The notes beneath the pieces are model-generated. The model worked only from the letters and a program-made list of their open reading frames with translations. It was not told where the DNA came from and did no database searches. A DNA stretch of 7,735 nucleotides, from positions 1-7,735 of the forward strand of contig PMZB01000147.1 in assembly GCA_003170575.1 (NCBI GenBank), in the 5' to 3' direction. This document shows positions 1-6,500 of the stretch, one piece after another (within the stretch, counting starts at the first letter, position 1; every line of letters starts with the position of its first letter). Both the position numbers and the translations under genes were made by a program. Origin of the DNA: Chlamydiia bacterium (GTDB lineage: Bacteria > Chlamydiota > Chlamydiia > Chlamydiales > FEN-1388).

Positions 1-71
1 AATTCTTTAAGCTCATTCGGGGTAAGGCTTAGCGGCGGAGAAAGAATGGGTTTTCCAACACATAGTGTCAT
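1..71 (-). CDS. N-terminus of an unrecognised gene, cut by the left window edge
   Basis: An ATG at 71-69 opens a frame that stays open to the window edge. It gives about 23 residues beginning MTLCVGKPILSPPLSLTPNE and ending LKE. It starts 54 bases after the last collagen-like gene, on the same strand. A purine-rich AAAGGA lies about 13 bases before the ATG, which is longer than ideal for a Shine-Dalgarno. No signal peptide is apparent: the start is short, proline-rich and not basic. Too little is visible to assign a family. It could be the next member of the same transcription unit or a separate gene with its own promoter. The alternative is a chance short open frame, which is possible at this length. 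Confidence 0.45.
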   Translation of the reverse strand, partial: MTLCVGKPILSPPLSLTPNELKE

Positions 72-75
72 TATT

Positions 76-113
76 GATATAAAGTCCTTTAATTAAAATA
101 AAAGAGTTATATC
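76..113 (-). other. AU-rich hairpin between the last collagen-like gene and the next gene
   Basis: On the minus strand GATATAA pairs with TTATATC (7 bp). After a small internal loop, TCTTTTA pairs with TAAAGGA (7 bp, one G-U), closed by a 7-base loop TTTTAAT. The right arm contains the only purine-rich ribosome-site candidate for the gene starting at 71. It could therefore mask that site, or act as a weak terminator or 3' stabilising stem for the collagen cluster. There is no clean U-run after it, so a classical intrinsic terminator is not supported. Confidence 0.4.
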
Positions 114-137
114 ACAAGCATGGAATTATCGGGTCAA
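106..137 (-). promoter_or_regulatory. Weak extended -10 promoter candidate for the gene at the left edge
   Basis: The minus strand reads TGATATAAC at 114-106, which fits an extended -10 (TGN plus TATAAC, 5 of 6 matches to TATAAT). A TTGACC sits upstream at 137-132, but the spacing of 20 bases is longer than the usual 16-18. If used, transcription would start near 99 and leave a short leader before the ATG at 71. The left arm of the 76-113 hairpin would then not be in the transcript. In AT-rich DNA such matches arise by chance. Confidence 0.25.
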
Positions 138-1229
138 GGCAGGCCAGCTAAGTGATACGTAGTCTATATCAACAGCTCCGCCATCGGTCGATGCTGCACT
201 CCCAATCGTTAAATTAAGAGCCTCTGAAGGGACTTCTGCAGCAAGGAGGTTAAAGATAGGCGTGTTGTTTATATAAAACTGGACATCACCATTTGGAACG
301 GATCGAAGCATACGCAGTTGTACCCAGTCGGTAGTTACAGGTACAGTTGTGGTTTGAGTTTTAAGCGTTCCATCATTCCACTGAATAGACCAGAACCCAG
401 GGGTGAGATCGCTTACGAAAGCAACAAAGGTCGTAAGATCTTCAGAAAAGAACCCATAAGAGGTTTGTGTGTCTGTATTGACGCGTACAATCATCTTTAG
501 ATCAAATGGGTCTGGAAGGTACACACTGCCAACAGTGTCAGAAAGCTGAAGCAAGGATTCAAAATCGCCAATAGGGCCTGTGGGGCCTGGGGCAATAAGT
601 TCGATGACTCCAGGATGATTGGCCAGAGGACCTGGAGGAAGAGATGTAGAGACTTCTCCTGTAAGAAGAGTCCAGCCTAAACCACCTATGGTTTGAGAAG
701 TAGAGTTGCCTGAGATAAATTCATCCCAGACAATCGGACGTAAAGGATTAAACAGCGTTTTTTGAGCACTGCCTGTGGGACCAAAAGCACCCGTGCTTCC
801 TGCCATCCCTTGGGTCCCTTGTGGACCAGTAGGACCCTCATTTCCTTCCACCCCATTTAACCCAATTGGACCGACTAAGAACCCTCGGGGGCCTTGAAGT
901 CCGCGAAACCCAGCTGGACCTTTTGGCCCAATTTTTCCGACTCTTCCTTGTTTTCCTTGGGGTCCTCTTTCTCCACGATCGCCGCGTTCGCCACGCATCC
1001 CCGGTGTCCCGTGAGAAGCTATGAAAGGACCTTTCAGGTATATCTCTTCAGTTTGCTTAGATGCATTGATGTCAAACTCACCACTTGTTCCTACATTCAT
1101 TACACCCAAGAAGCTCAAAATATATACAAACAAGGTGAAGAATTGGTTTTGTGCAAAAAATTTTGGGCACGGGGTTGCCGCAGCACACCAGCAGGTAATC
1201 AATCGCTTAAACAAACGGAGTATATACAT
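126..1229 (-). CDS. Collagen-like surface fibre protein 3 (Gly-X-Y stalk plus head domain)
   Basis: A 367-residue protein, probably exported and surface-exposed. The start is set at ATG 1229 because GAGG lies 9 bases upstream. A TTG at 1244 in the same frame would add five residues. The N-terminus is basic with three cysteines (CWCAAATPC), followed by a hydrophobic stretch at about 30-46 (FFTLFVYILSFLG) that could be a signal or anchor. Collagen triplets cover residues 74-118 (15) and 120-155 (12), broken by one extra valine. The first block is charged and contains RGD (82-84), GMRGER and GDRGER. The C-terminal head has WDEFISG (168-174), GGLGW (182-186), NHPG (204-207), FYINN (318-322) and ends DYVSLSWPALTR. 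The head is shared with the two upstream genes and resembles, by pattern, beta-sandwich or lectin-like heads of phage-type fibres; this fold is an inference. It is the last gene of the three-gene cluster, 21 bases after its neighbour. Confidence 0.92.
   Translation of the reverse strand: MYILRLFKRLITCWCAAATPCPKFFAQNQFFTLFVYILSFLGVMNVGTSGEFDINASKQTEEIYLKGPFIASHGTPGMRGERGDRGERGPQGKQGRVGKIGPKGPAGFRGLQGPRGFLVGPIGLNGVEGNEGPTGPQGTQGMAGSTGAFGPTGSAQKTLFNPLRPIVWDEFISGNSTSQTIGGLGWTLLTGEVSTSLPPGPLANHPGVIELIAPGPTGPIGDFESLLQLSDTVGSVYLPDPFDLKMIVRVNTDTQTSYGFFSEDLTTFVAFVSDLTPGFWSIQWNDGTLKTQTTTVPVTTDWVQLRMLRSVPNGDVQFYINNTPIFNLLAAEVPSEALNLTIGSAASTDGGAVDIDYVSLSWPALTR
765..1010 (-). repeat. Collagen Gly-X-Y repeat region of fibre protein 3
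   Basis: This stretch encodes 27 Gly-X-Y triplets with a single one-residue interruption (GFL-V-GPI). The half nearer the N-terminus is rich in Arg, Lys, Glu and Asp. The other half is richer in Thr, Gln, Asn and small residues. At the DNA level it is a degenerate 9-base periodicity of GGN codons, not an exact tandem repeat. Confidence 0.9.
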
Positions 1230-1238
1230 TTTCTGTGT

Positions 1239-1242
1239 CCTC
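1239..1242 (-). promoter_or_regulatory. Ribosome binding site deciding the start of fibre protein 3
   Basis: GAGG (within TGAGGA) sits 9 bases upstream of ATG 1229 and 9-12 bases after the stop codon of the preceding gene. It favours the ATG over the in-frame TTG at 1244, which has no comparable site. The closeness to the upstream stop suggests translation could be coupled. Confidence 0.55.
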
Positions 1243-1250
1243 AAAATTTA

Positions 1251-2381
1251 CTACCTGTCAAGAGTTGGAAATCGTAATGAAAAATAATCAAGATCAAATA
1301 TTCCTTGTGAAACAACTTCTGCATCAAGCGGCACTGCTGGAATGTCTGAGGATATTGTCCCAAGAAGCGTATTGTTGATATAGAAGTAAAGAGGGCCGTC
1401 AGTGGCAACTCGTTTGATTCTAACGTTTGTCCATTCTGTAGTGACAGGAATATCTGAATTAATTCGTGTTTCTCCATAAGGAGAGCCTGCAATAGCTGCC
1501 CAAGTACACACATTTGTGTAGATAGCTATTTGACTATTGTATCCGTCCGAAAGGTTTAGAGCTACCCAACTCCCTTCACAAGGCAGACGAATGATCCAGC
1601 AAGCCTCAAAAAGATCTACTGGATTAAATACTCCCTGTTGATTACGAGAAAGATACAATCGATGACTCCACCAATCAACATTGCCACAGTTCGTTGCCTT
1701 GTATTGAAGCACTCCAGGATGATTTGCTGAATATCTTGTGGTCTCCAGCATTTTTACATTCCCATTTTCACAGAACCATCCAAGCGCTCCAATCCCTTCT
1801 GACACGTCAGATGGGCCAGAGATAAACTCATCCCAGATTAATGAACTTGTTCCATCATGGAATGGGAAAAGAGGAGCACCTCCACGAGCTCCTTTTATCT
1901 GTGGTCCTAGCGGGCCTGTTGGGCCTTGAAGACCTTGAGGGCCTTGAGGACCTAGTTCACTTGGAGCTGGTCCTGGCATGCCTTCAGGGCCCATTGGCCC
2001 GCGCTTTCCTTGCCGCCCTACCTTCCCCGGAGGGCCAATAGGCCCTATACGCTGACTGCGGCTTTCTTCACATTCAGTAGGATTGGGGTGGTAATTTCTC
2101 AGCTCCGGAAGAGTATGCGAGCCTCTTTTGACTTGGCTTTGATCCTGGGCTGCCAGCAAAGAAGTACTGCTTGCAAACCAGATAATCCCAAGAAAAAAGC
2201 AACTAAGGGACTGGGCAAAAATAACCTGGACGATTCGTCTGACTGTGACCGTTGATCTGTTGACGATCGTTCCTAGTCCGTAACTCGCTACGAACGTCGT
2301 CACGATCGTCAACATCTCAACGGCCTCGCTCATCCGAATCATACATCTTATTTTTGTCCAGTCCCTAAGACAAACCTTCAC
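1251..2381 (-). CDS. Collagen-like surface fibre protein 2 (cysteine-containing head)
   Basis: About 376 residues from GTG 2381, chosen because GGAGG lies 5 bases upstream. Other in-frame starts are GTG 2393, which overlaps the preceding stop, and ATG 2342, 2333 and 2315; the last has GAGG 8 bases before it. The N-terminus is unusual: a hydrophobic run (about 23-40) precedes an RR-led segment (48-78) that reads like a signal peptide ending near SLLAA. Collagen triplets run 113-139 (9 triplets) and 144-161 (6), separated by PSEL, then two further degenerate triplets. The head has WDEFISG (183-189), GALGW, NHPG, FYINN and the terminal DYFSLRFPTLDR, homologous to both neighbours. It alone carries five head cysteines (204, 232, 261, 268, 292). 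This is the shortest and most interrupted stalk of the three. The role as an extracellular trimeric fibre is inferred from the architecture. Confidence 0.92.
   Translation of the reverse strand: MKVCLRDWTKIRCMIRMSEAVEMLTIVTTFVASYGLGTIVNRSTVTVRRIVQVIFAQSLSCFFLGIIWFASSTSLLAAQDQSQVKRGSHTLPELRNYHPNPTECEESRSQRIGPIGPPGKVGRQGKRGPMGPEGMPGPAPSELGPQGPQGLQGPTGPLGPQIKGARGGAPLFPFHDGTSSLIWDEFISGPSDVSEGIGALGWFCENGNVKMLETTRYSANHPGVLQYKATNCGNVDWWSHRLYLSRNQQGVFNPVDLFEACWIIRLPCEGSWVALNLSDGYNSQIAIYTNVCTWAAIAGSPYGETRINSDIPVTTEWTNVRIKRVATDGPLYFYINNTLLGTISSDIPAVPLDAEVVSQGIFDLDYFSLRFPTLDR
1899..2045 (-). repeat. Interrupted collagen Gly-X-Y repeat region of fibre protein 2
   Basis: Nine Gly-X-Y triplets (GPI through GPA), a four-residue break PSEL, then six more triplets (GPQ through GPQ). 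The break would introduce a kink or flexible joint into a triple helix. The composition is rich in Pro and Gln in X and Y positions, with a basic patch GKVGRQGKR near the start. Confidence 0.88.
2258..2314. repeat. 13-bp perfect inverted repeat in a CG-dense island
   Basis: The plus strand reads TGTTGACGATCGT at 2258-2270 and its exact reverse complement ACGATCGTCAACA at 2302-2314, with a 31-base spacer. Each arm contains the self-palindrome ACGATCGT. A related imperfect palindrome, GACGATTCGTC, lies at 2229-2239. In the minus-strand mRNA this would fold at the 5' end of fibre gene 2 and would include most of the alternative ATG at 2315. It may be an operator-type protein site, an RNA structure, or coding sequence that is palindromic by chance. 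The perfect 13-bp match makes chance less likely, but I cannot test it here. Confidence 0.6.
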
Positions 2382-2386
2382 ACTTT

Positions 2387-2391
2387 CCTCC
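2387..2391 (-). promoter_or_regulatory. Strong ribosome binding site for fibre protein 2
   Basis: GGAGG (within GTGGAGGAAA) sits 5 bases before GTG 2381 and directly after the TAG stop of fibre gene 1 (2395-2393). This supports translational coupling between the two genes and argues against GTG 2393 as the start. A second GAGG at 2326-2323 would serve ATG 2315 instead. Confidence 0.5.
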
Positions 2392-2392
2392 A

Positions 2393-3400
2393 CTACCTAA
2401 CCAGGCTTGGCCATTGGATGGACATGTAGTCAACGTCTGCGTTGAATGTCACTTGATTCGTTCCAACATTGCCTTGGATAAATATTGTCATTGTACCAGT
2501 GGGAATGTTCGAGGTGAGCAGGAAAGAAGTGCCGTTAATCGTGAAAGTAAGCCCTGTTGAATTTCTTGTGATCTTAAAATTAGTCCACGCACCACTCTGA
2601 GCTGGAATAAGCGTGTCTTGAGTATAAATAGCAGATCCTTGTTTTGTGACGACTTGCCAGTTGGGGGAGTTGCCATTAAATTGAAAGAAAATTCCATCTG
2701 TAGGTTGTGAGGGCATGTTATCGCCTAATCCTAAGCTAAGAATTGTCATTCCTTGAATAAGGCCATTGGGGCGCACAATGAAATTGAGTTCAAACGAATC
2801 TGACACGTCTGTAGTAAAGCCTGGAGAGGTATAAAGAGTGGACGTTCCCGCAACTGCAGGAATCATGTTCAGAATGCCTGGATGATTTGGTGCTGCAGCT
2901 TCATAACTAATCGTTGCATTATTTGATGCCGACCAGCCCAAAGCTCCAATTGTTCCGCTTGCAATTCCCCCTGAAACAAACTCCTCTATGGCATACGTGT
3001 GAGTTGCGTCAACAAGGGGCCCTACATCTCCTGTGGGCCCAATTGGGCCTGTTGCCCCTGTAGCTCCTGTTGCCCCGGTAGCTCCTGTCGGCCCTGTCTC
3101 TCCTGTAAGACCTGTAGGACCAACTGGACCTTGCGGCCCAGGAATTCCTATAGGTCCTTGCGGCCCCATGGGTCCGGTTGGACCAACCTTGCCGACCATA
3201 CCGCAAGGACCCTTTTTCCCTCGCTTACCGTGCTTCCCTTTTGGGCCATGGCGCCCTTTGTGGCCTCTTACAAAGCCCTTTTCAACTGAAAATTCCTGAA
3301 CTCCTGTTTTTTGGGAATCGTCGGCAAAACTCTTCGGAGAATCAAGACTTCCCAGGAATAAACTTAAGCATGGTAACACTAAGAAAACAGCTCGTTTCAT
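2393..3400 (-). CDS. Collagen-like surface fibre protein 1 (longest uninterrupted stalk)
   Basis: A 335-residue protein, probably secreted. ATG 3400 is preferred over ATG 3412 because GAGG lies 6 bases before it and because [18 protein letters not shown] is a textbook signal peptide start. Cleavage is plausible after SFA (residue 26). After a short spacer, 28 unbroken Gly-X-Y triplets cover residues 46-129. The first six are strongly basic ([18 protein letters not shown]), next comes GPC with the only cysteine of the mature protein, then Pro/Thr-rich triplets including four consecutive GAT. The head carries EEFVSG (139-144), GALGW (152-156), NHPG (172-175), INGT near 288-291 and the terminal [13 protein letters not shown]. 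It is first of the three-gene cluster, and its stop touches the ribosome site of the next gene. Proline sits mostly in X positions, as in bacterial collagens that lack hydroxyproline. Confidence 0.94.
   Translation of the reverse strand: MKRAVFLVLPCLSLFLGSLDSPKSFADDSQKTGVQEFSVEKGFVRGHKGRHGPKGKHGKRGKKGPCGMVGKVGPTGPMGPQGPIGIPGPQGPVGPTGLTGETGPTGATGATGATGATGPIGPTGDVGPLVDATHTYAIEEFVSGGIASGTIGALGWSASNNATISYEAAAPNHPGILNMIPAVAGTSTLYTSPGFTTDVSDSFELNFIVRPNGLIQGMTILSLGLGDNMPSQPTDGIFFQFNGNSPNWQVVTKQGSAIYTQDTLIPAQSGAWTNFKITRNSTGLTFTINGTSFLLTSNIPTGTMTIFIQGNVGTNQVTFNADVDYMSIQWPSLVR
3014..3265 (-). repeat. Collagen Gly-X-Y repeat region of fibre protein 1
   Basis: Encodes 28 contiguous triplets. Within it, 3041-3094 encodes GPT, four GAT and GPI in near-identical 9-base units, alternating two codon versions (an 18-base period visible on the plus strand as CCTGTTGCC and CCTGTAGCT). 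This is the most DNA-repetitive part of the window and the place most prone to triplet gain or loss by slippage. Confidence 0.9.
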
Positions 3401-3406
3401 CTCTAC

Positions 3407-3410
3407 CCTC
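3407..3410 (-). promoter_or_regulatory. Ribosome binding site deciding the start of fibre protein 1
   Basis: GAGG (in GAGGGTAGAG) lies 6 bases upstream of ATG 3400. The other in-frame ATG at 3412 has no recognisable site in front of it (ACA and a stem-loop lie there), so the downstream ATG is preferred. Confidence 0.6.
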
Positions 3411-3415
3411 ATTGT

Positions 3416-3443
3416 AAGAGCCTTTTTTGGGCAAAAGGCTTTT
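3416..3443. other. Hairpin in the leader of fibre gene 1
   Basis: AGCCTTTT (3419-3426) and AAAAGGCT (3433-3440) form a perfect 8-bp stem with a 6-base loop. The plus-strand form extends to 11 bp with one G-U pair. In the minus-strand mRNA it would end about 9 bases before the ribosome site of fibre gene 1 and is not followed by a U-run, so it is not a clear terminator for the upstream gene. On the plus strand a T-rich TTTTATAC follows, but no plus-strand gene is seen. A role in leader stability or translation control is a guess. Confidence 0.45.
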
Positions 3444-3475
3444 ATACTTTCATCTGATCACTGTATAGGTTCAGA

Positions 3476-3505
3476 AACTTACTTGGTAAGGATTTTGCAT
3501 GTCAA
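3476..3505 (-). promoter_or_regulatory. Promoter candidate for the collagen-like cluster
   Basis: A perfect TTGACA lies at 3505-3500 on the minus strand, just after the stop of the binding-protein gene. The -10 element at 18-base spacing is weak (TAAGTT at 3481-3476, 3 of 6). If active, it would transcribe all three fibre genes separately from the large gene upstream. No intrinsic terminator is visible in this 121-base gap, so read-through from upstream is also possible. Confidence 0.35.
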
Positions 3506-3521
3506 GCGCATTCATGCTTTT

Positions 3522-6500
3522 CTATCCTTTCTTCAGCCATTGGAGGGCAATAAGCCCATTATTGATCCATTTTTCACCGGAGATAGAGGGGGCTTTTGTG
3601 TAGGTGAAGGTTTTGTGGATGATGGGAATTAAGGGAAGCTCATTGAGAGCAATAGTTTCTGCTTGAAGAAGATAGGAATTTCTTTCCGCTTCATTCGTGG
3701 TTTCCTCTGAAAGACCAAGCATTTTGGAGTATTCAGAAGAACACCAGGCCGTGGGATTAAGCCTACTATCAGGATATTTTAAGAGTTCTAAGGTGTAGAT
3801 TGGATCTTGGATCCAGGAAAGCCAACGAGCAACCACAAGATGAAAATCCCCATCAAACATCTTCTTTAAGTATGTTCCCCATTCCTGAAATGCTATCTCT
3901 ACTTGTATGTGAAGGCGTCGCTTTAACTGCTGTTGAATCAATTTTACAATTGTCTTCGCAATCGGATCATCTGAGTAGTTAATCACTATGACCGGATAAT
4001 TCTCTTTGGTGTACCCAAGTTCTTGTATTCCTTCCTCAAAGAGAAGGAGAGCTTCTTCTGTCTGGTTATCTTCAAAAACAGGAGATTGCAGAAGCGTTGC
4101 AGAATTAAGAACGAGGCTCCTTGCAGGAGCTTCGGTGCATTGAAGGGCTTCACAGATCTCTTGCCTATTCACTGCCATAGCAAGAGCTTTCCGAATTTTG
4201 ATCGAGGAAAGATGATGCACATTTGTCCGACACGCAATCCAGTACACCCCATCCGCGTCATGATGAGAGACTCGATCAGTCTCCTTTTCTTGAAATGCCT
4301 CAAATCCAGGATTTCCAAAAGGATCGCCATACCAATCCAGTTCGCCGGCCTTGAATAAACTGTACGCCACCTTTGAGTCTTCAATAATTGTAAACCGTAA
4401 ACGATTGGCAGTAACTTCCTTCTTATTCCAGTAAAAAGGGTTTTTCTCTAGGGTAATATAAGAGCGAGGGAGCCGTTCTTTAACAACATACGGTCCATTG
4501 CAAACATATTCTGGGAACGTTTTCGTTGACCAATCTGAAGTTTTTGCATATTTTCGATGCACCGGTGAGAAGAATGGGTTTGAAAGAAGTTCGAGAAAAT
4601 AGGGAGCAGGGTGTTCAAGGCGTATTTGCAGTGTTTTTTCATCCAAGGCTCGAATGCATACCTCATCAACAGGAAGTTCTCCAGAATGAACTTTCTGTGC
4701 ATTTTGAATAAGAAAAAGCACATGAGCATATGCTGTGGGTATGACAGAGGCGGGGTTTATTAGTTCCTTCCATGTGGATTCAAAATCATATGCTGTGATC
4801 TCGTCCCCATTTGACCATTGCGCAGGGCGGAGTGTGAACGTATACATTCGCCCATCGCGAGATAAAGATAAAGATTTGGCCAGAGCAAATTCGATTGTTC
4901 CGTCACGCGCTTTCCTGGTCAATCCTTCAAAAAGCCCTTGCAAAACAAGCTGTGAAAAACGGTTTCCACCAATGCGTGGATCTAGAGAAAGGGGCTCAGT
5001 CTGTAAATAAAGGCGAATTTCATCAGTGGGGGATATTGATTTTTGCGTGATGGGAAGATCCTGCCCTCGCGACGTCCATTTAAAATCTACACCTCCCATA
5101 TGTGATACATAAATGTGGTCCACAGCTGGGCTCTTCAAGTATCGAGAGTTATATTCAAAAAGAGGAATGATTGGCATTTCTTGAAGAAGCAGGCCTTCTG
5201 CTTTTTTGAGAAACATATTCCTTTCTTCTTTTCTTTCTTCAAGACCTGCTCGTCTCACCAGGGACGAAAACTCTCCATTTTCCCATTGTGAAGCATTCAT
5301 CGGGCTTGTTGGATATTGAAGCATCTCAAGACTATACAATGAGTCATGAAACCATGAATGCCATGCGCATGCAATAACGTCATAGGTCGCATCTGGTATT
5401 TTTTCAAAAAGCTCTTGCCAGCCAACAGAATCGATGATAACTGTGATGCCAAATGTTTTTTCCCAAAATCGCGCTATGGCATGAACTACAGACCTATATG
5501 GATCCTGGTCATGGATAATCAATTTAACGGTTCGAATTGCTTGCCGGTTGATTCCTTGCTCTTCTAACCCTTCTTCGAAGAGCTTTTTGGCAAGTGTTGG
5601 ATTGAAATCAAGAAGTGAGTGTTTATCAACAAAGGACATTGACGCTGGCAATATGCTTTGTGATGCTCGCTCATCGCCAAACAGGCATTCCTGAATAATG
5701 GCTTCCCGATCAAGTGCGAGGGAAAATGCATGCCTGATTTTTTGGGAGCAAAAAGGAGTCTTTTGTGTATTTAAAAAATACCACTGCACAGCAGAGAGGG
5801 GTTGTGAATGAATAGGAAGCTTTTTTTGCTTTATAATACTTGAAGGCACTTCTGAAAGGGGCTCACCAATCCAGTCAAGAGACCCTTCTTCAAACATCTT
5901 TATTGCCTGAATAGGGTCTTCGATGATGTTGATGTCGATCTTGTCTAAAGTAACATGTTCTTGATCCCAGTAGAGATTGTTTTTTACAACATGAACCCCT
6001 GTTTGCTTGCTCCATTTGTTGAGTTTAAACGGGCCGTTGCTTGTGTACGTTCTTTCTCCATAATAAGCCCAGCCAGGATGAGCTTTATCTACGTCTTTAC
6101 AAAGAGGGGAATAAATCCAAAGACAGCAAAGCTCGAGAAACTGGGGAGAAGGCCGCTCCAGTTCCACTACAAGAGTTTTCTCTGACGTTGCAGTAACGCC
6201 AAGAGCTTCCATGGGAAGTCTTCCTTCCTTTACAGCACGTGCATTTTTTATGGGGTGAAAAAGATAGTGAAATGTTGTTTTGAAAGAGGGATCGAGAATT
6301 TTTTTCCAGGCATATTCAAAATCTTGGGCTGTAACTGGCTGTCCATTAGTCCAGAGGGTTTGCCGTAGGTTGAACGTATAGAGTTTTCCGCTGTCCGAGA
6401 TACGCACCTCATCAGCAACCGCATGTGTTGGGATGCCCTGAGGACCAAGGCGCATCAAGCCCTCATAAAGCATCTTGATAAGAGTGCTGGATGTTCTATC

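Noticed and set aside
1174..1191. CWCAAATPC in the N-terminus of fibre protein 3, considered as a lipobox or metal-binding motif
   Set aside because: No L-(A/S)-(G/A)-C consensus is present (LITC has Thr at -1), the cysteines precede the hydrophobic segment, and the spacing fits no metal site I know.
894..1277. Plus-strand frame of 127 residues opposite the N-terminal part of fibre gene 3
   Set aside because: It is a shadow of the minus-strand gene, with no recognisable features, and it runs through the stalk and export segment antisense.
3009..3206. Minus-strand Arg/Tyr/Ser-rich frame ([16 protein letters not shown]) inside fibre gene 1
   Set aside because: It is an out-of-frame reading of the collagen repeat. 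The overlapping frame has a signal peptide and a head homologous to two neighbours.
3014..3265. CRISPR-like reading of the regular short repeats
   Set aside because: The 9-base period tracks Gly-X-Y codons, with no unique spacers and no repeats of CRISPR length.
3033..3299. Plus-strand open frame rich in GPxGP and APV repeats opposite the stalk of fibre gene 1
   Set aside because: It is the antisense image of the GGN-rich collagen codons, which automatically yields Pro/Gly/Ala-rich translation. It has no export signal, head domain or ribosome site.
3506..3515. GCATGAATGC motif just after the stop of the large gene, considered as a terminator
   Set aside because: The stem would be only 4-5 bp with an unsuitable loop, and no U-run follows.
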